Shown piece by piece: positions 1 to 7,438 of a stretch of 64,000 nucleotides of DNA. Both the position numbers and the translations under genes were made by a program. The stretch is from Betaproteobacteria bacterium (GTDB taxonomy: Bacteria > Pseudomonadota > Gammaproteobacteria > Burkholderiales > Casimicrobiaceae). The DNA lies in the NCBI GenBank assembly GCA_013298145.1, contig JAAFJO010000005.1:356208-420207 (forward strand), written 5' to 3'. The notes under the pieces are model-generated. The model had not been told where the DNA came from, searched no databases, and saw nothing but the letters and a program-made list of their open reading frames with translations. The stretch's first letter is position 1. Each line of letters begins with the position of its first letter.

Positions 1-603
1 GAGTGAATCGACAGTTGCCCAATACGACGCGGCTTTGTAGCCGTCGAGCAAACCTGCTGCCCCCAGAATCAGCGAACCGGTGCAAACGCTTGTCACATAT
101 TTCGCACGTTGTCCGCGATCGCGCAAGAAAGCCAACACCTCAGGATCATCCATCATCGTGAGCGTACCCGGTACGCCGCCAGGAACGAACAATACGTCGA
201 GATCTTTCGGGCACTCTGCAAACGTGGTCGTCGGGTGGATGGGCACGAGGTTCGGGTGTTCAGGCTTTTCTGCGCGAACGACGTTACGGTTCTTCCACAC
301 GATATGGATGTCGCGATTCAACAGTGCTTCGAACACCGTGAGCGGCCCGACCAAATCCAGTGGAAACATGCCCGGATAGGCGAGCATGGCGATGGTCAGC
401 TTCTTCCCTTCCAGCAAGTGCGCATACTTTTTCATCACCTCCAAATGATGCGCTTCGGAGGTATCTTTCGCGGCTTGTACTTCGCGAGAAACGCGCGGGG
501 CTGCACTCGTTGCGGATTTACTCTCCGCCGTGTGAGCGCCTGCCTTTGACGCGGCGATCAATGAAGCGATGGCTGATGCTTGTGCAAACTGTCTTCTGTT
601 CAT
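1..603 (-). CDS. DJ-1/PfpI-family protein with Tat signal (C-terminus cut off)
   Basis: Partial gene: the start codon (ATG at 603-601) is inside the window and the 3' end lies beyond position 1. The N-terminus reads MNRRQFAQASA, a twin-arginine (RRxF) signal followed by an Ala-rich stretch, so export to the periplasm in folded form is likely. From about residue 68 the DJ-1/PfpI Rossmann-like fold is visible: a first strand (LTIAMLAYPGM), then LFVPGG, then the nucleophile elbow SVCTGS with the candidate catalytic Cys174. That elbow resembles the isonitrile hydratase/GlxA-type glutaminase-like branch; no C-terminal HTH can be judged. It starts 11 bp after the TonB receptor stop on the same strand, so the two are probably co-transcribed. 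The enzymatic substrate is unknown. Confidence 0.85.
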   Translation of the reverse strand, partial: MNRRQFAQASAIASLIAASKAGAHTAESKSATSAAPRVSREVQAAKDTSEAHHLEVMKKYAHLLEGKKLTIAMLAYPGMFPLDLVGPLTVFEALLNRDIHIVWKNRNVVRAEKPEHPNLVPIHPTTTFAECPKDLDVLFVPGGVPGTLTMMDDPEVLAFLRDRGQRAKYVTSVCTGSLILGAAGLLDGYKAASYWATVDSL

Positions 604-614
604 TTTCAATGTCC

Positions 615-2804
615 TTAAAAATCGTAGCGAAATGAAAGCGAGGCGGTGCGCGGTGCGCCGACTGCGACCCAATCTGTCACGAACTGGTGGCTGCCCGTGA
701 AGTACGCGCGGTTGAACGCATTCTTGAGATTGGCTTGCACTGTTGCGCGACCGTTGCCCATTCGAAACGCATAACTCGCCATCAAATCCACGGTGGCGTA
801 ACCAGGCATTTGGAACGTATTGGCCGTATCGCCCTGGCGTTGCGACTGTGCGAACAAACCGCCGCCGAACGAATACGCGCCGAGCGTGTAGCGCGCCCAC
901 ACGCTGCCGGAATGCTTAGGTACATTCGCGAGTTGTTTGCCACGATTAAACGCATCTTCAAGCACCTCGGTTTCTGTGTACGCATAGCTTGCGATGATGG
1001 AAACGCGCTCAGAAAGCTGCCCCAATGCATCGAATTCGATCCCGCGTGAACGCGCTTTGCCCGTGGTCAGCAGGATATTCTGCGCGAAGAAAAGGCTGTA
1101 GTCCGCGAGATTTTGCTTCTCAAGTTGATAGGCGGCGAGCGTGGTTGCGAGCGCGCCATCGAACCACTGCGCTTTGTAGCCAAGCTCGAATTGCTTTGCG
1201 CGTTCCGGCTCAAGCGCTGCGCCATCCTTCGGATTCCTTCCATTGTTGGCCGCGAGCGAGGTTTGATATTGCGCGTAGACCGATTGACTTGGCGCTAACT
1301 GATAGACGAAGCCAATACGCGGTGTGGTTTCGTTGACTTTATTCGGCGCTGTACCCTTCGCCGCGTAAACGGCTGCAGTGCGATCATGGCGCAGTGCGAC
1401 CACGCCATGCAATCCTGACCCGAAGTCGATCTGATCTTGCACGGTCAAACTGCTCCAACGTGAGAGATCATCACGGTCCGTTGGGAATGCGGTCGCCGTA
1501 TTGAGGCGCGGTGTATTGATCGGTTTCGGATTGAAAAAGCTGACCGATGGAAGCGTTTGTTGATACGTAGCACCCGTCTTCTCGCTGCGCTGGGTCTCGA
1601 GTGTGGCGAGGATGCTGTGATTGATGCCACCCGTTGCAAATTTTCCGGTGATGTCGAGCGTGGCTTGATCGAGCTCAACACGTCCGTCTGGGCGTGCGGA
1701 AAAATAGTAGCGACACATTTGTGGTGGCGTTTGCGTGCTGCAATCGTCGAACGTGTCAAGATTGATGCGGTACGGCGTTACATCCACCTCACGCGTATCT
1801 GCGCGCTGCGTTAGCAGACGCAATTTCGCAAGCCACGCATCGTTCAGTTTTCGCTCAACATTTAGCGCAATCGTGTTGCTCTTGACCCGCGAGAGCTCAG
1901 GCGAATCGTTGTATTGCAAATCATCGCGTGGCGCGACCGGACGCGTACCTTGAACGGGCACACCAAAGTCGGTGCGGTAGCGTTGATCGGTGGTGTTCAA
2001 GGAGACGCTCACCGAGGTGAGCGCATCGCGCCAGCCGAGCGTCGCGCTTCCCGCTGCAAGTTTGTCCTCCACAAATTTGCGCGGTGAACCGCCATCGACG
2101 TACGACAAGTTTGCCCGCGCGAGGAGGGATTTGTCCGCATTCAATGCACCGCCACCCTCGAAAACCGTACGTGTGAGCCCATGTTCGCCGATCGTTTGAT
2201 CGACAGAGAACGCGGTGGTCGCACTCAACGGACGGCGAACCACGTTCACCAAGCCACCCGGCTCGGAGCGACCGTAGAGCACGCTCGCGGGGCCTTTGAC
2301 AACCTCCACAGCTTGCACGTCCGCCATATTGACCGGCACGCCCTTCACGCGATTTCCATCGAGATAGTAGGTCGAGCTGCCCGACATCGGTGACGATGCG
2401 GACATCGATGTTGAAGGAAAGCCGCGCAGTATGAGTAGCGGTTGTGCATTACCGTTGAAGCCGAAGTCGTTGGTCACGCCAGACACGTTGCGCACGGCGT
2501 CGGTCAGCGTGACCACCTTCTGCTCGTTCAACACGGCACGCGGCACCGTTTGAATCGCTTGCGGCGTCAAAAGATTCGGCGTGTCGGTCTTCGTTGATGT
2601 CGTTGTCGCGGTCGGTCGATAGGATTCCTGCGTGCCGATGACCTCAACCGTCTCTACACGCTGCGGTGGCGTTGAAGACGGCGGTGTCGGGGACGCTTGT
2701 TGCGCAAAGCTAGCGCTGTTGACTACGCCGGCGATGGCTATCGCGATTGACGCGGAGAGAAGCGTCCTGCGGGCAATCGATTGCGGGAGGGATAGGAGTT
2801 TCAT
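615..2804 (-). CDS. TonB-dependent outer-membrane receptor (siderophore-type)
   Basis: 729 residues, the normal size for the family. A Sec signal ends near residue 35 (SASFAQQ). A TonB-box-like segment (VETVEVIG) follows near residue 50, then the plug domain (about 75-190, with the LTDAVRNVSGV, VYGRSEPGG and VNVVRRPL motifs typical of siderophore receptors). The rest is a long aromatic-rich 22-strand barrel ending in a terminal Phe (LSFRYDF), the BAM recognition signature. It imports a TonB-energised ligand, probably a ferric or other metal chelate; the ligand cannot be told from sequence. No convincing Fur box is visible upstream. Downstream and probably co-transcribed is the Tat DJ-1/PfpI gene; upstream on the same strand is a DUF2946 gene, an association often seen near metal-linked receptors. 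Confidence 0.95.
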   Translation of the reverse strand: MKLLSLPQSIARRTLLSASIAIAIAGVVNSASFAQQASPTPPSSTPPQRVETVEVIGTQESYRPTATTTSTKTDTPNLLTPQAIQTVPRAVLNEQKVVTLTDAVRNVSGVTNDFGFNGNAQPLLILRGFPSTSMSASSPMSGSSTYYLDGNRVKGVPVNMADVQAVEVVKGPASVLYGRSEPGGLVNVVRRPLSATTAFSVDQTIGEHGLTRTVFEGGGALNADKSLLARANLSYVDGGSPRKFVEDKLAAGSATLGWRDALTSVSVSLNTTDQRYRTDFGVPVQGTRPVAPRDDLQYNDSPELSRVKSNTIALNVERKLNDAWLAKLRLLTQRADTREVDVTPYRINLDTFDDCSTQTPPQMCRYYFSARPDGRVELDQATLDITGKFATGGINHSILATLETQRSEKTGATYQQTLPSVSFFNPKPINTPRLNTATAFPTDRDDLSRWSSLTVQDQIDFGSGLHGVVALRHDRTAAVYAAKGTAPNKVNETTPRIGFVYQLAPSQSVYAQYQTSLAANNGRNPKDGAALEPERAKQFELGYKAQWFDGALATTLAAYQLEKQNLADYSLFFAQNILLTTGKARSRGIEFDALGQLSERVSIIASYAYTETEVLEDAFNRGKQLANVPKHSGSVWARYTLGAYSFGGGLFAQSQRQGDTANTFQMPGYATVDLMASYAFRMGNGRATVQANLKNAFNRAYFTGSHQFVTDWVAVGAPRTASLSFRYDF

Positions 2805-3049
2805 AGTTTTGATCGTGGTTGAAATGGATGATGTTGGTGTAATGGATGTGCGGGGCGGCGCTGGCTAGCGCGTTCGAATCAGCACGAATACGGCGAGCGT
2901 GTCTCTGTAAGACCAGCCGCACCACCAACCGAGAAAAAGGATCGCCTACGTAAGTGCGAATGACTACCGCTTGTCGCAGCGACAATGTTTTTGGCGTTTA
3001 TGCTTGCAACTGCCCGCGCGAACGCGCGCCAAATCAGTGGCGATTGAAG
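2805..3049. other. Intergenic region upstream of the TonB receptor
   Basis: About 245 bp between the DUF2946 stop and the receptor start. It should carry any receptor promoter or regulator site. No canonical Fur box, cobalamin riboswitch core or strong sigma-70 pair could be recognised by eye. Open frames here are short and have no family resemblance. Confidence 0.4.
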
Positions 3050-3514
3050 TTATCGCGACCGTGGAACGAGCGTGTCGACCGGACTTTTATTGCTAAAAGT
3101 GCGGCAAGGCAGTGAGTCGAGTGAGCGCGGCGGAGCGCGCGCGAGCGAGGCTGTCCAGGCGAAAAGCCGTGGAGCGGCGGAGTAAAACCGCGCAGGTTTC
3201 TCCGCAATTGGGGCGTCGATGAGTACCGAGGTGCAGCCGCTGAAATCAGCGAGTGCGGGCGAGTGAGAAAGCAGGCTGCAGTAGCCGCATTTCTCAAGAT
3301 GACTCGCGCTTGGATGGCTACCGCCGTCTAGCGAACCATCCACTACGAGGCGCGTTTCACCATTTGCCGCGCATAGCTCCTGCACCATTAGGATTTCACC
3401 GTTTGCCGCAGCGATTGCGCGGCTGACGGTTGGCATTAACGCGAAGAACAACGACGCAACCAGCGCGAGGAGCGCGGTGATGCGTTGTGTTCGGCGTCGA
3501 TGAAACGAATGCAT
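3050..3514 (-). CDS. DUF2946 family protein
   Basis: 154 residues from ATG 3514. The N-terminus is basic (HRRRTQR) and is followed by one hydrophobic segment (ITALLALVASLFFALMPTVS), which fits a signal anchor. The family hallmark is the central HLEKCGYCSLLSH motif (around residues 72-84), a His-plus-CxxC arrangement that could bind a metal. DUF2946 proteins are short, poorly characterised, and often lie beside TonB receptors and copper or other metal genes, as here. The extended C-terminal part is Arg/Pro-rich and less conserved. It is transcribed towards the receptor gene but separated by about 245 bp, so it may have its own promoter. Biochemical role unknown. Confidence 0.72.
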   Translation of the reverse strand: MHSFHRRRTQRITALLALVASLFFALMPTVSRAIAAANGEILMVQELCAANGETRLVVDGSLDGGSHPSASHLEKCGYCSLLSHSPALADFSGCTSVLIDAPIAEKPARFYSAAPRLFAWTASLARAPPRSLDSLPCRTFSNKSPVDTLVPRSR

Positions 3515-3619
3515 TTCAAGATTTTACTGTCTCAAGGCGCGGCGCGGAGCGACGGCACTTCGCCCGGCACGAAAGGCGCGAGTGGCCATCGATTACGCTG
3601 AGAGGTAGAAAGCAGGTGC

Positions 3620-4009
3620 ATGGTCGAAGATAATCGCAATATGGCTCTTCAATTTGTTCGAGAATCTCCTTCTGATTTCGCGATCACCGCTTTCGATGGA
3701 AAGTCAGTGAGCGTTGGCGCTTCTGAATACCGCGAATCCATCGCGGTATCGCACAATACCCAAGCAAGTACGTGGCACGCGATGCATCCGGTCAGAGCTG
3801 ACATGATCTCTCGCGGCACGTCGCTCGACGCAGAGATCATTCTCATTGGCACCGGCGCAAAGCATGTGTTTCTGAAACACGAAGTGTTGCGACCGCTGAT
3901 CGAAGCGCGAATTGGCTTTGAATTGATGGCTTCGTCCGCCGCGTGCAGGACGTATAACGTGCTCCTCGCCGAGGGGCGCAAAGTGGGATTGCTTCTTTTG
4001 ATCGAGTAG
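3620..4009 (+). CDS. Mth938-like domain (DUF498) protein
   Basis: 129 residues. The sequence matches the Mth938-like/DUF498 family, which includes human NDUFAF3: a small single-domain alpha/beta fold with the motif DAEIILIGTGAKHVF in the middle and GFELMASSAACRTYNVLLAEGRKV near the end, here recognised in pieces (ILIGTG; MASSAACRTYN). Bacterial members are soluble cytoplasmic proteins of unknown activity; links to complex I assembly come from mitochondria and need not apply. An internal ATG at 3641 would give a start closer to family length; neither has a strong ribosome site. It is divergent from DUF2946, separated by about 105 bp. Confidence 0.82.
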   Translation: MVEDNRNMALQFVRESPSDFAITAFDGKSVSVGASEYRESIAVSHNTQASTWHAMHPVRADMISRGTSLDAEIILIGTGAKHVFLKHEVLRPLIEARIGFELMASSAACRTYNVLLAEGRKVGLLLLIE

Positions 4010-4369
4010 AGGCAGCTTCAGTCGCTAACGTCCAATTTCGACGGGGCAAGCGATTCGTTTATGTATATAAAGTTACCTAATCTTTTTGGTCTTTAGCCCT
4101 GATTAAAAATGAGTTCTGCGGAATAAACTGTATATCGCTTTGACAATTTAGAGGATGCGGCTAACCGCTTAAAAAACGGGGCAGACTCAGTTACTTGAGT
4201 TGTGTCCTCTGCATGCGCTGCCTCAGCTGCACTCCCGTCGCTGACTGCATGTCAATGCGTGGCCCGTCTGCGCGAAACAGGGTGTCAGGATTAGCGACTT
4301 GCGGCTCGCCCGCCGCGTATCTCTCAATACACTCACAGGCTTTGCTCCAATCGCCCTGCGCGAACCCTC
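4010..4369. other. 360-bp intergenic region, AT-rich island
   Basis: The first half (about 4060-4175) is markedly AT-rich for this genome and contains a TAGCCCTGATTAAAAA-type stretch near 4096 and a weak GCGG-CTAA-CCGC hairpin followed by TTAAAAAA near 4158. The second half leads to the methionine synthase start. No RNA family or riboswitch was recognised and small frames here have no support. Confidence 0.4.
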
Positions 4370-5398
4370 ATGAACACACTCTTCCCCGCCGCCGTTTGCG
4401 GAAGCCTGCCGAAACCAGCATGGCTGTCTGAAACCAACAAACTCTGGCCGCAATGGCAACAAACGGGCGACGAGCTGGTCGCCGCGAAGAGTGACGCAAC
4501 GACGCTTTGGGTGAAGGAGCAAGAAGACGCGGGTCTTGCAATCATCGGCGATGGCGAGCAATCGCGGCAACACTTCGTGCACGGTTTTCTTGAGTTCGTT
4601 GAAGGGATCGATTTCGAGCACAAAGTGAAGATGGGTATTCGCAACAATCGCTACGAAGCGATGGTGCCCGTGGTGAAAGGCCCGATTCGTTTGAAAGGAC
4701 GCGTGCATCAAACTGAAGCACGCCTACTTCGCGCGCGGACGACGCAAAAAATCAAGTTCACGATGCCCGGCCCGATGACGATTATCGACACGCTGGCCGA
4801 TGAATTTTACGGCGACAAAGTGAAACTCGCCTTCGCGTTTGCCGAGTTGCTCAATCAGGAAGCGCGTGCACTGCAAAACGACGGCGTTGACATCATTCAA
4901 TTCGATGAACCCGCGTTCAATGTGTACATGGACGACGTGAAGCGATGGGGCATCGAAGCGCTTCACCAATGCATCGAAGGACTGACGTGCAAGACCGCAG
5001 TGCACATTTGTTACGGCTACGGCATCAAAGCGAACCTCGATTGGAAAGAAACGCTCGGCGGTGAATGGCGGCAATACGAAGAAACGTTTCCTGCGATTGC
5101 TGCGAGCAAGCTCGACATGGTGTCGCTTGAATGCGCGAATTCAAAGGTGCCGATGCATTTGATGAGTTTGCTTAAAGGCAAAGAAGTGATGGTGGGCGTA
5201 ATCGATGTTGCAAGCGACGTTGTCGAAACGCCGGAGCAAGTGGCTGACACGATCAAACGCGCGCTCGAGTTTGTGCCCAAGGAAAAACTCATTCCCTGCA
5301 CCAACTGCGGCATGGCCCCGATGGAGCGCGGCATCGCGCGCGCCAAGCTCAACGCGCTGGCGGCGGGGGCGAAGTTGGCGCGAGCGTTGTACGCATAG
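4370..5398 (+). CDS. Core-MetE type methionine synthase (cobalamin-independent family, catalytic domain only)
   Basis: 342 residues, about half the length of classical MetE: only the C-terminal catalytic barrel is present and the N-terminal folate-binding duplicate is missing. Zinc ligands can be aligned to MetE: His212 and Cys214 (VHICYG), Glu254 (SLECANS) and Cys313 (CTNCGM). The entry motif (CGSLPKP) and substrate loop (IIQFDEPAFN) are also family-typical. It should transfer a methyl group to the homocysteine thiol in the cytoplasm. The methyl donor is uncertain: core-MetE proteins are thought not to use polyglutamyl-folate directly, and some need partner proteins. No DUF1852 or corrinoid protein gene is adjacent. 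The start ATG has no clear ribosome site. Confidence 0.88.
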   Translation: MNTLFPAAVCGSLPKPAWLSETNKLWPQWQQTGDELVAAKSDATTLWVKEQEDAGLAIIGDGEQSRQHFVHGFLEFVEGIDFEHKVKMGIRNNRYEAMVPVVKGPIRLKGRVHQTEARLLRARTTQKIKFTMPGPMTIIDTLADEFYGDKVKLAFAFAELLNQEARALQNDGVDIIQFDEPAFNVYMDDVKRWGIEALHQCIEGLTCKTAVHICYGYGIKANLDWKETLGGEWRQYEETFPAIAASKLDMVSLECANSKVPMHLMSLLKGKEVMVGVIDVASDVVETPEQVADTIKRALEFVPKEKLIPCTNCGMAPMERGIARAKLNALAAGAKLARALYA

Positions 5399-5534
5399 TT
5401 TTTCACGCGGTGCTGATTCGTCGGGCTCACAGGCCGACGGTCAGTGCTCCCCGCGATTCGTCCGCAACGCATTGCGAGGACGCGCGCGCTCGACAGAATT
5501 CGCTGCGCATCCCGTGATGCAGGGGAATTAGCAA

Positions 5535-6974
5535 ATGAAACTGGTTAAGAGAATCGTCTTGTGGATCGTCGGCGTGGTCGGCGCGCTGGTGCTCGCCTTC
5601 GTCGGCCTTCATGCCTACTACCGCCTCACGCCTGTTGAGCTAAGCGAAGAGGCTAAAGCGCTGCTTGAAGAAACTGCGCATATGGCACAGCTGACGGAGA
5701 ACGGATATCGGTTGCACGGATTGCTTGCGCCGGAGGGCATGGATCCGGTGATTTATGGCAAGTGCCTGGTAAATGCGAATGTTGAACACGCAAAGTCGGG
5801 CGACCCTTTCTTCAAGAAGTACGAGACCGACGCAGAGCGCGACGCTTGGATCAAGACTTGGTCTGAGGGGCTCAAGCAAAGGACGGACGTCTGTGCGGGC
5901 GGGAAGCTGCCGCTTGATTCGCTCGCACGCCCCCAGCAAGTGAGGCTCGCTCCCGGGCAGCCCTTGAGCGAGTGGGCGAATATGATTATCGCGCGGGGCG
6001 ATCCAGTGCTTTCCGCGCGCTGGGAAAGCGTTCTTTCCAGCGGTGTTCGCGGAGGTATTCCTGACCCGACGCTCGCGATCATTGCGTCACTGCAGACCCC
6101 TCTCGAACTTGAGCGTCGTCAGCTGGGTCTGTTCGCCTCTGAATGGTCGGCGGCGAATTCGGCTGCTTCACGAGCTTCGGCGTGGCGACATATCTCAACT
6201 CGGGTTGCACCGCTTGTCGCATTCGCGGACGGCACGCTGATCGAGTCAATGATCGCTACCGCGGGCATTACACGCCAGCTGTTGGTTATGCAAGCGGCGA
6301 CCAGTGGCGCAAACGAACTTGACCAAGCCCTGTCGCGTGAAATGCTCGCGACACTTAAGGCGGTTGACCGCCTCCCGTTCGCAGTTTCTAACGCGATTGG
6401 CGCAGAGTTCCAGGGCTCGGTTGCGATCACCGACAACATGCTTGGACGCCAAGGATTTGGCACCGGCTACGGTCCTGCCTTCGTTGAGTGGATGGGACGT
6501 TTCGCTTTTGATCGCGGCGACACGCTCAATCTCTTTGCCATGGGCTACAGGGACAGCCAACGTGCCGTTCAAAGTCGGACGCGTGGTAACACGAATGATT
6601 CCCGCGCTTATGTGTTCGCGGCGAACATGGGATGCCCCTCATGGGGTGATTACTTTTGGGCTTGCTTAGTTCTCGAAAGAAACGCAGCGGGGCGTGTAAT
6701 CGCGACGATTGCGATTCCCGCCTATGCCGACTACGGCTTACGCGCATGGGACGTCGTGAACCTCGCCGCCGCAACCCGTTTAACGATCGAGGCGCGGCGT
6801 CGCGGGCTGCAAGGTGAAGCGCTTGCGCAGTTCATCGCGAGCGCGCCGGAGGGGATGCGCGATGTGTACACACAGAAAGCGTTTTTGTACGACGCGTCCT
6901 CGAGAAAACTCAAAATCGAGTTGAAGATGAAGAGCACGGTGCTGGGTGAAAAGTCCTATGAATTGACGCTCTAA
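5535..6974 (+). CDS. Membrane-anchored protein of unknown function
   Basis: 479 residues from an ATG preceded by a GGGGAA ribosome site. One N-terminal transmembrane helix (IVLWIVGVVGALVLAFVGLHAYY, residues about 7-29; seen in pieces) anchors a roughly 450-residue domain predicted to face the periplasm. The domain has few cysteines (in KCLVN, DVCAGG, NMGCPS, WACLV) and a C-terminal basic amphipathic end. I recognise no domain, active-site motif or repeat. A related layout occurs in other betaproteobacterial hypothetical proteins, but this is an impression. It is 136 bp downstream of the methionine synthase on the same strand, with no visible terminator between them; functional linkage is unproven. 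Confidence 0.75.
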   Translation: MKLVKRIVLWIVGVVGALVLAFVGLHAYYRLTPVELSEEAKALLEETAHMAQLTENGYRLHGLLAPEGMDPVIYGKCLVNANVEHAKSGDPFFKKYETDAERDAWIKTWSEGLKQRTDVCAGGKLPLDSLARPQQVRLAPGQPLSEWANMIIARGDPVLSARWESVLSSGVRGGIPDPTLAIIASLQTPLELERRQLGLFASEWSAANSAASRASAWRHISTRVAPLVAFADGTLIESMIATAGITRQLLVMQAATSGANELDQALSREMLATLKAVDRLPFAVSNAIGAEFQGSVAITDNMLGRQGFGTGYGPAFVEWMGRFAFDRGDTLNLFAMGYRDSQRAVQSRTRGNTNDSRAYVFAANMGCPSWGDYFWACLVLERNAAGRVIATIAIPAYADYGLRAWDVVNLAAATRLTIEARRRGLQGEALAQFIASAPEGMRDVYTQKAFLYDASSRKLKIELKMKSTVLGEKSYELTL

Positions 6975-7078
6975 GGCCGGCGCGATCTCAATTTGCGGAT
7001 TGCAGATTTGGTTGCCGCTAACTCGTCGCCTGCCATGCAGCCTCGGGCCGCGCATACTGCCCCTACAATTCCTATAAC

Positions 7079-7154
7079 GCCCCGGTAGCTCAGTGGATAG
7101 AGCTCTCCCCTCCTAAGGGAGAGGTCGGACGTTCGATTCGTCTCCGGGGTGCCA
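7079..7154 (+). tRNA. tRNA-Arg (anticodon CCT)
   Basis: A 76-nt cloverleaf can be drawn by hand: acceptor GCCCCGG pairing with CCGGGGT (one G-U), D stem GCTC/GAGC, anticodon stem CTCCC/GGGAG with a seven-base loop whose anticodon is CCT, variable loop AGGTC, T stem GGACG/CGTCT around TTCGATT, discriminator G and an encoded CCA. CCT reads AGG arginine codons. The 3' CCA is also the first part of a long perfect hairpin (see next feature). Minus-strand frames over this gene are artefacts. Confidence 0.97.
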
Positions 7155-7196
7155 ATCCTTTTCAAAATGTCCGGGGGATGTTTTGAAAAGGATTGG
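7152..7196. repeat. Perfect 16-bp inverted repeat attached to the tRNA 3' end
   Basis: Arms at 7152-7167 (CCAATCCTTTTCAAAA) and 7181-7196 are exact reverse complements around a 13-nt loop. The left arm begins with the two Cs of the tRNA's CCA. There is no T-run after the right arm, so it is not a standard intrinsic terminator for the + strand, although a hairpin RNA processing signal is possible. No integrase or element is found next to it. Confidence 0.85.
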
Positions 7197-7438
7197 GTCG
7201 AATTCAAATGAAACCATAGGTCGCATCCGCATGCGGGTTATGAACGAGCGGATATGTCCCAGACGATAACAACGTCGTTGCAACGTGATCGTAATGAGCG
7301 TAGCGAACGGTTCAAAACCTGAGCGAACTTGTGAGCGAAGGTTGCCGCCTCTCGGTGATGAGTAACCTTCAGCGGAGGCAAGAGGGTGCATGAACGAGTT
7401 GTGCGTCGTTGACTTAGCCCAGTGGCAACCTTTACCCT
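7197..7438. other. Intergenic region between tRNA-Arg hairpin and M61 peptidase
   Basis: About 240 bp. It contains a stretch rich in GAGCG and GCGAACG words (7290-7350). No gene, attachment-site duplicate of the tRNA end or terminator is seen. Confidence 0.4.

Noticed and set aside
2805..3049. Fur box or cobalamin riboswitch upstream of the TonB receptor
   Set aside because: I looked for both and found no convincing match.
6971..7391. Minus-strand open frames across tRNA-Arg
   Set aside because: They are antisense to a clear tRNA gene, a well-known source of false hypothetical proteins, and have no ribosome sites or family resemblance.
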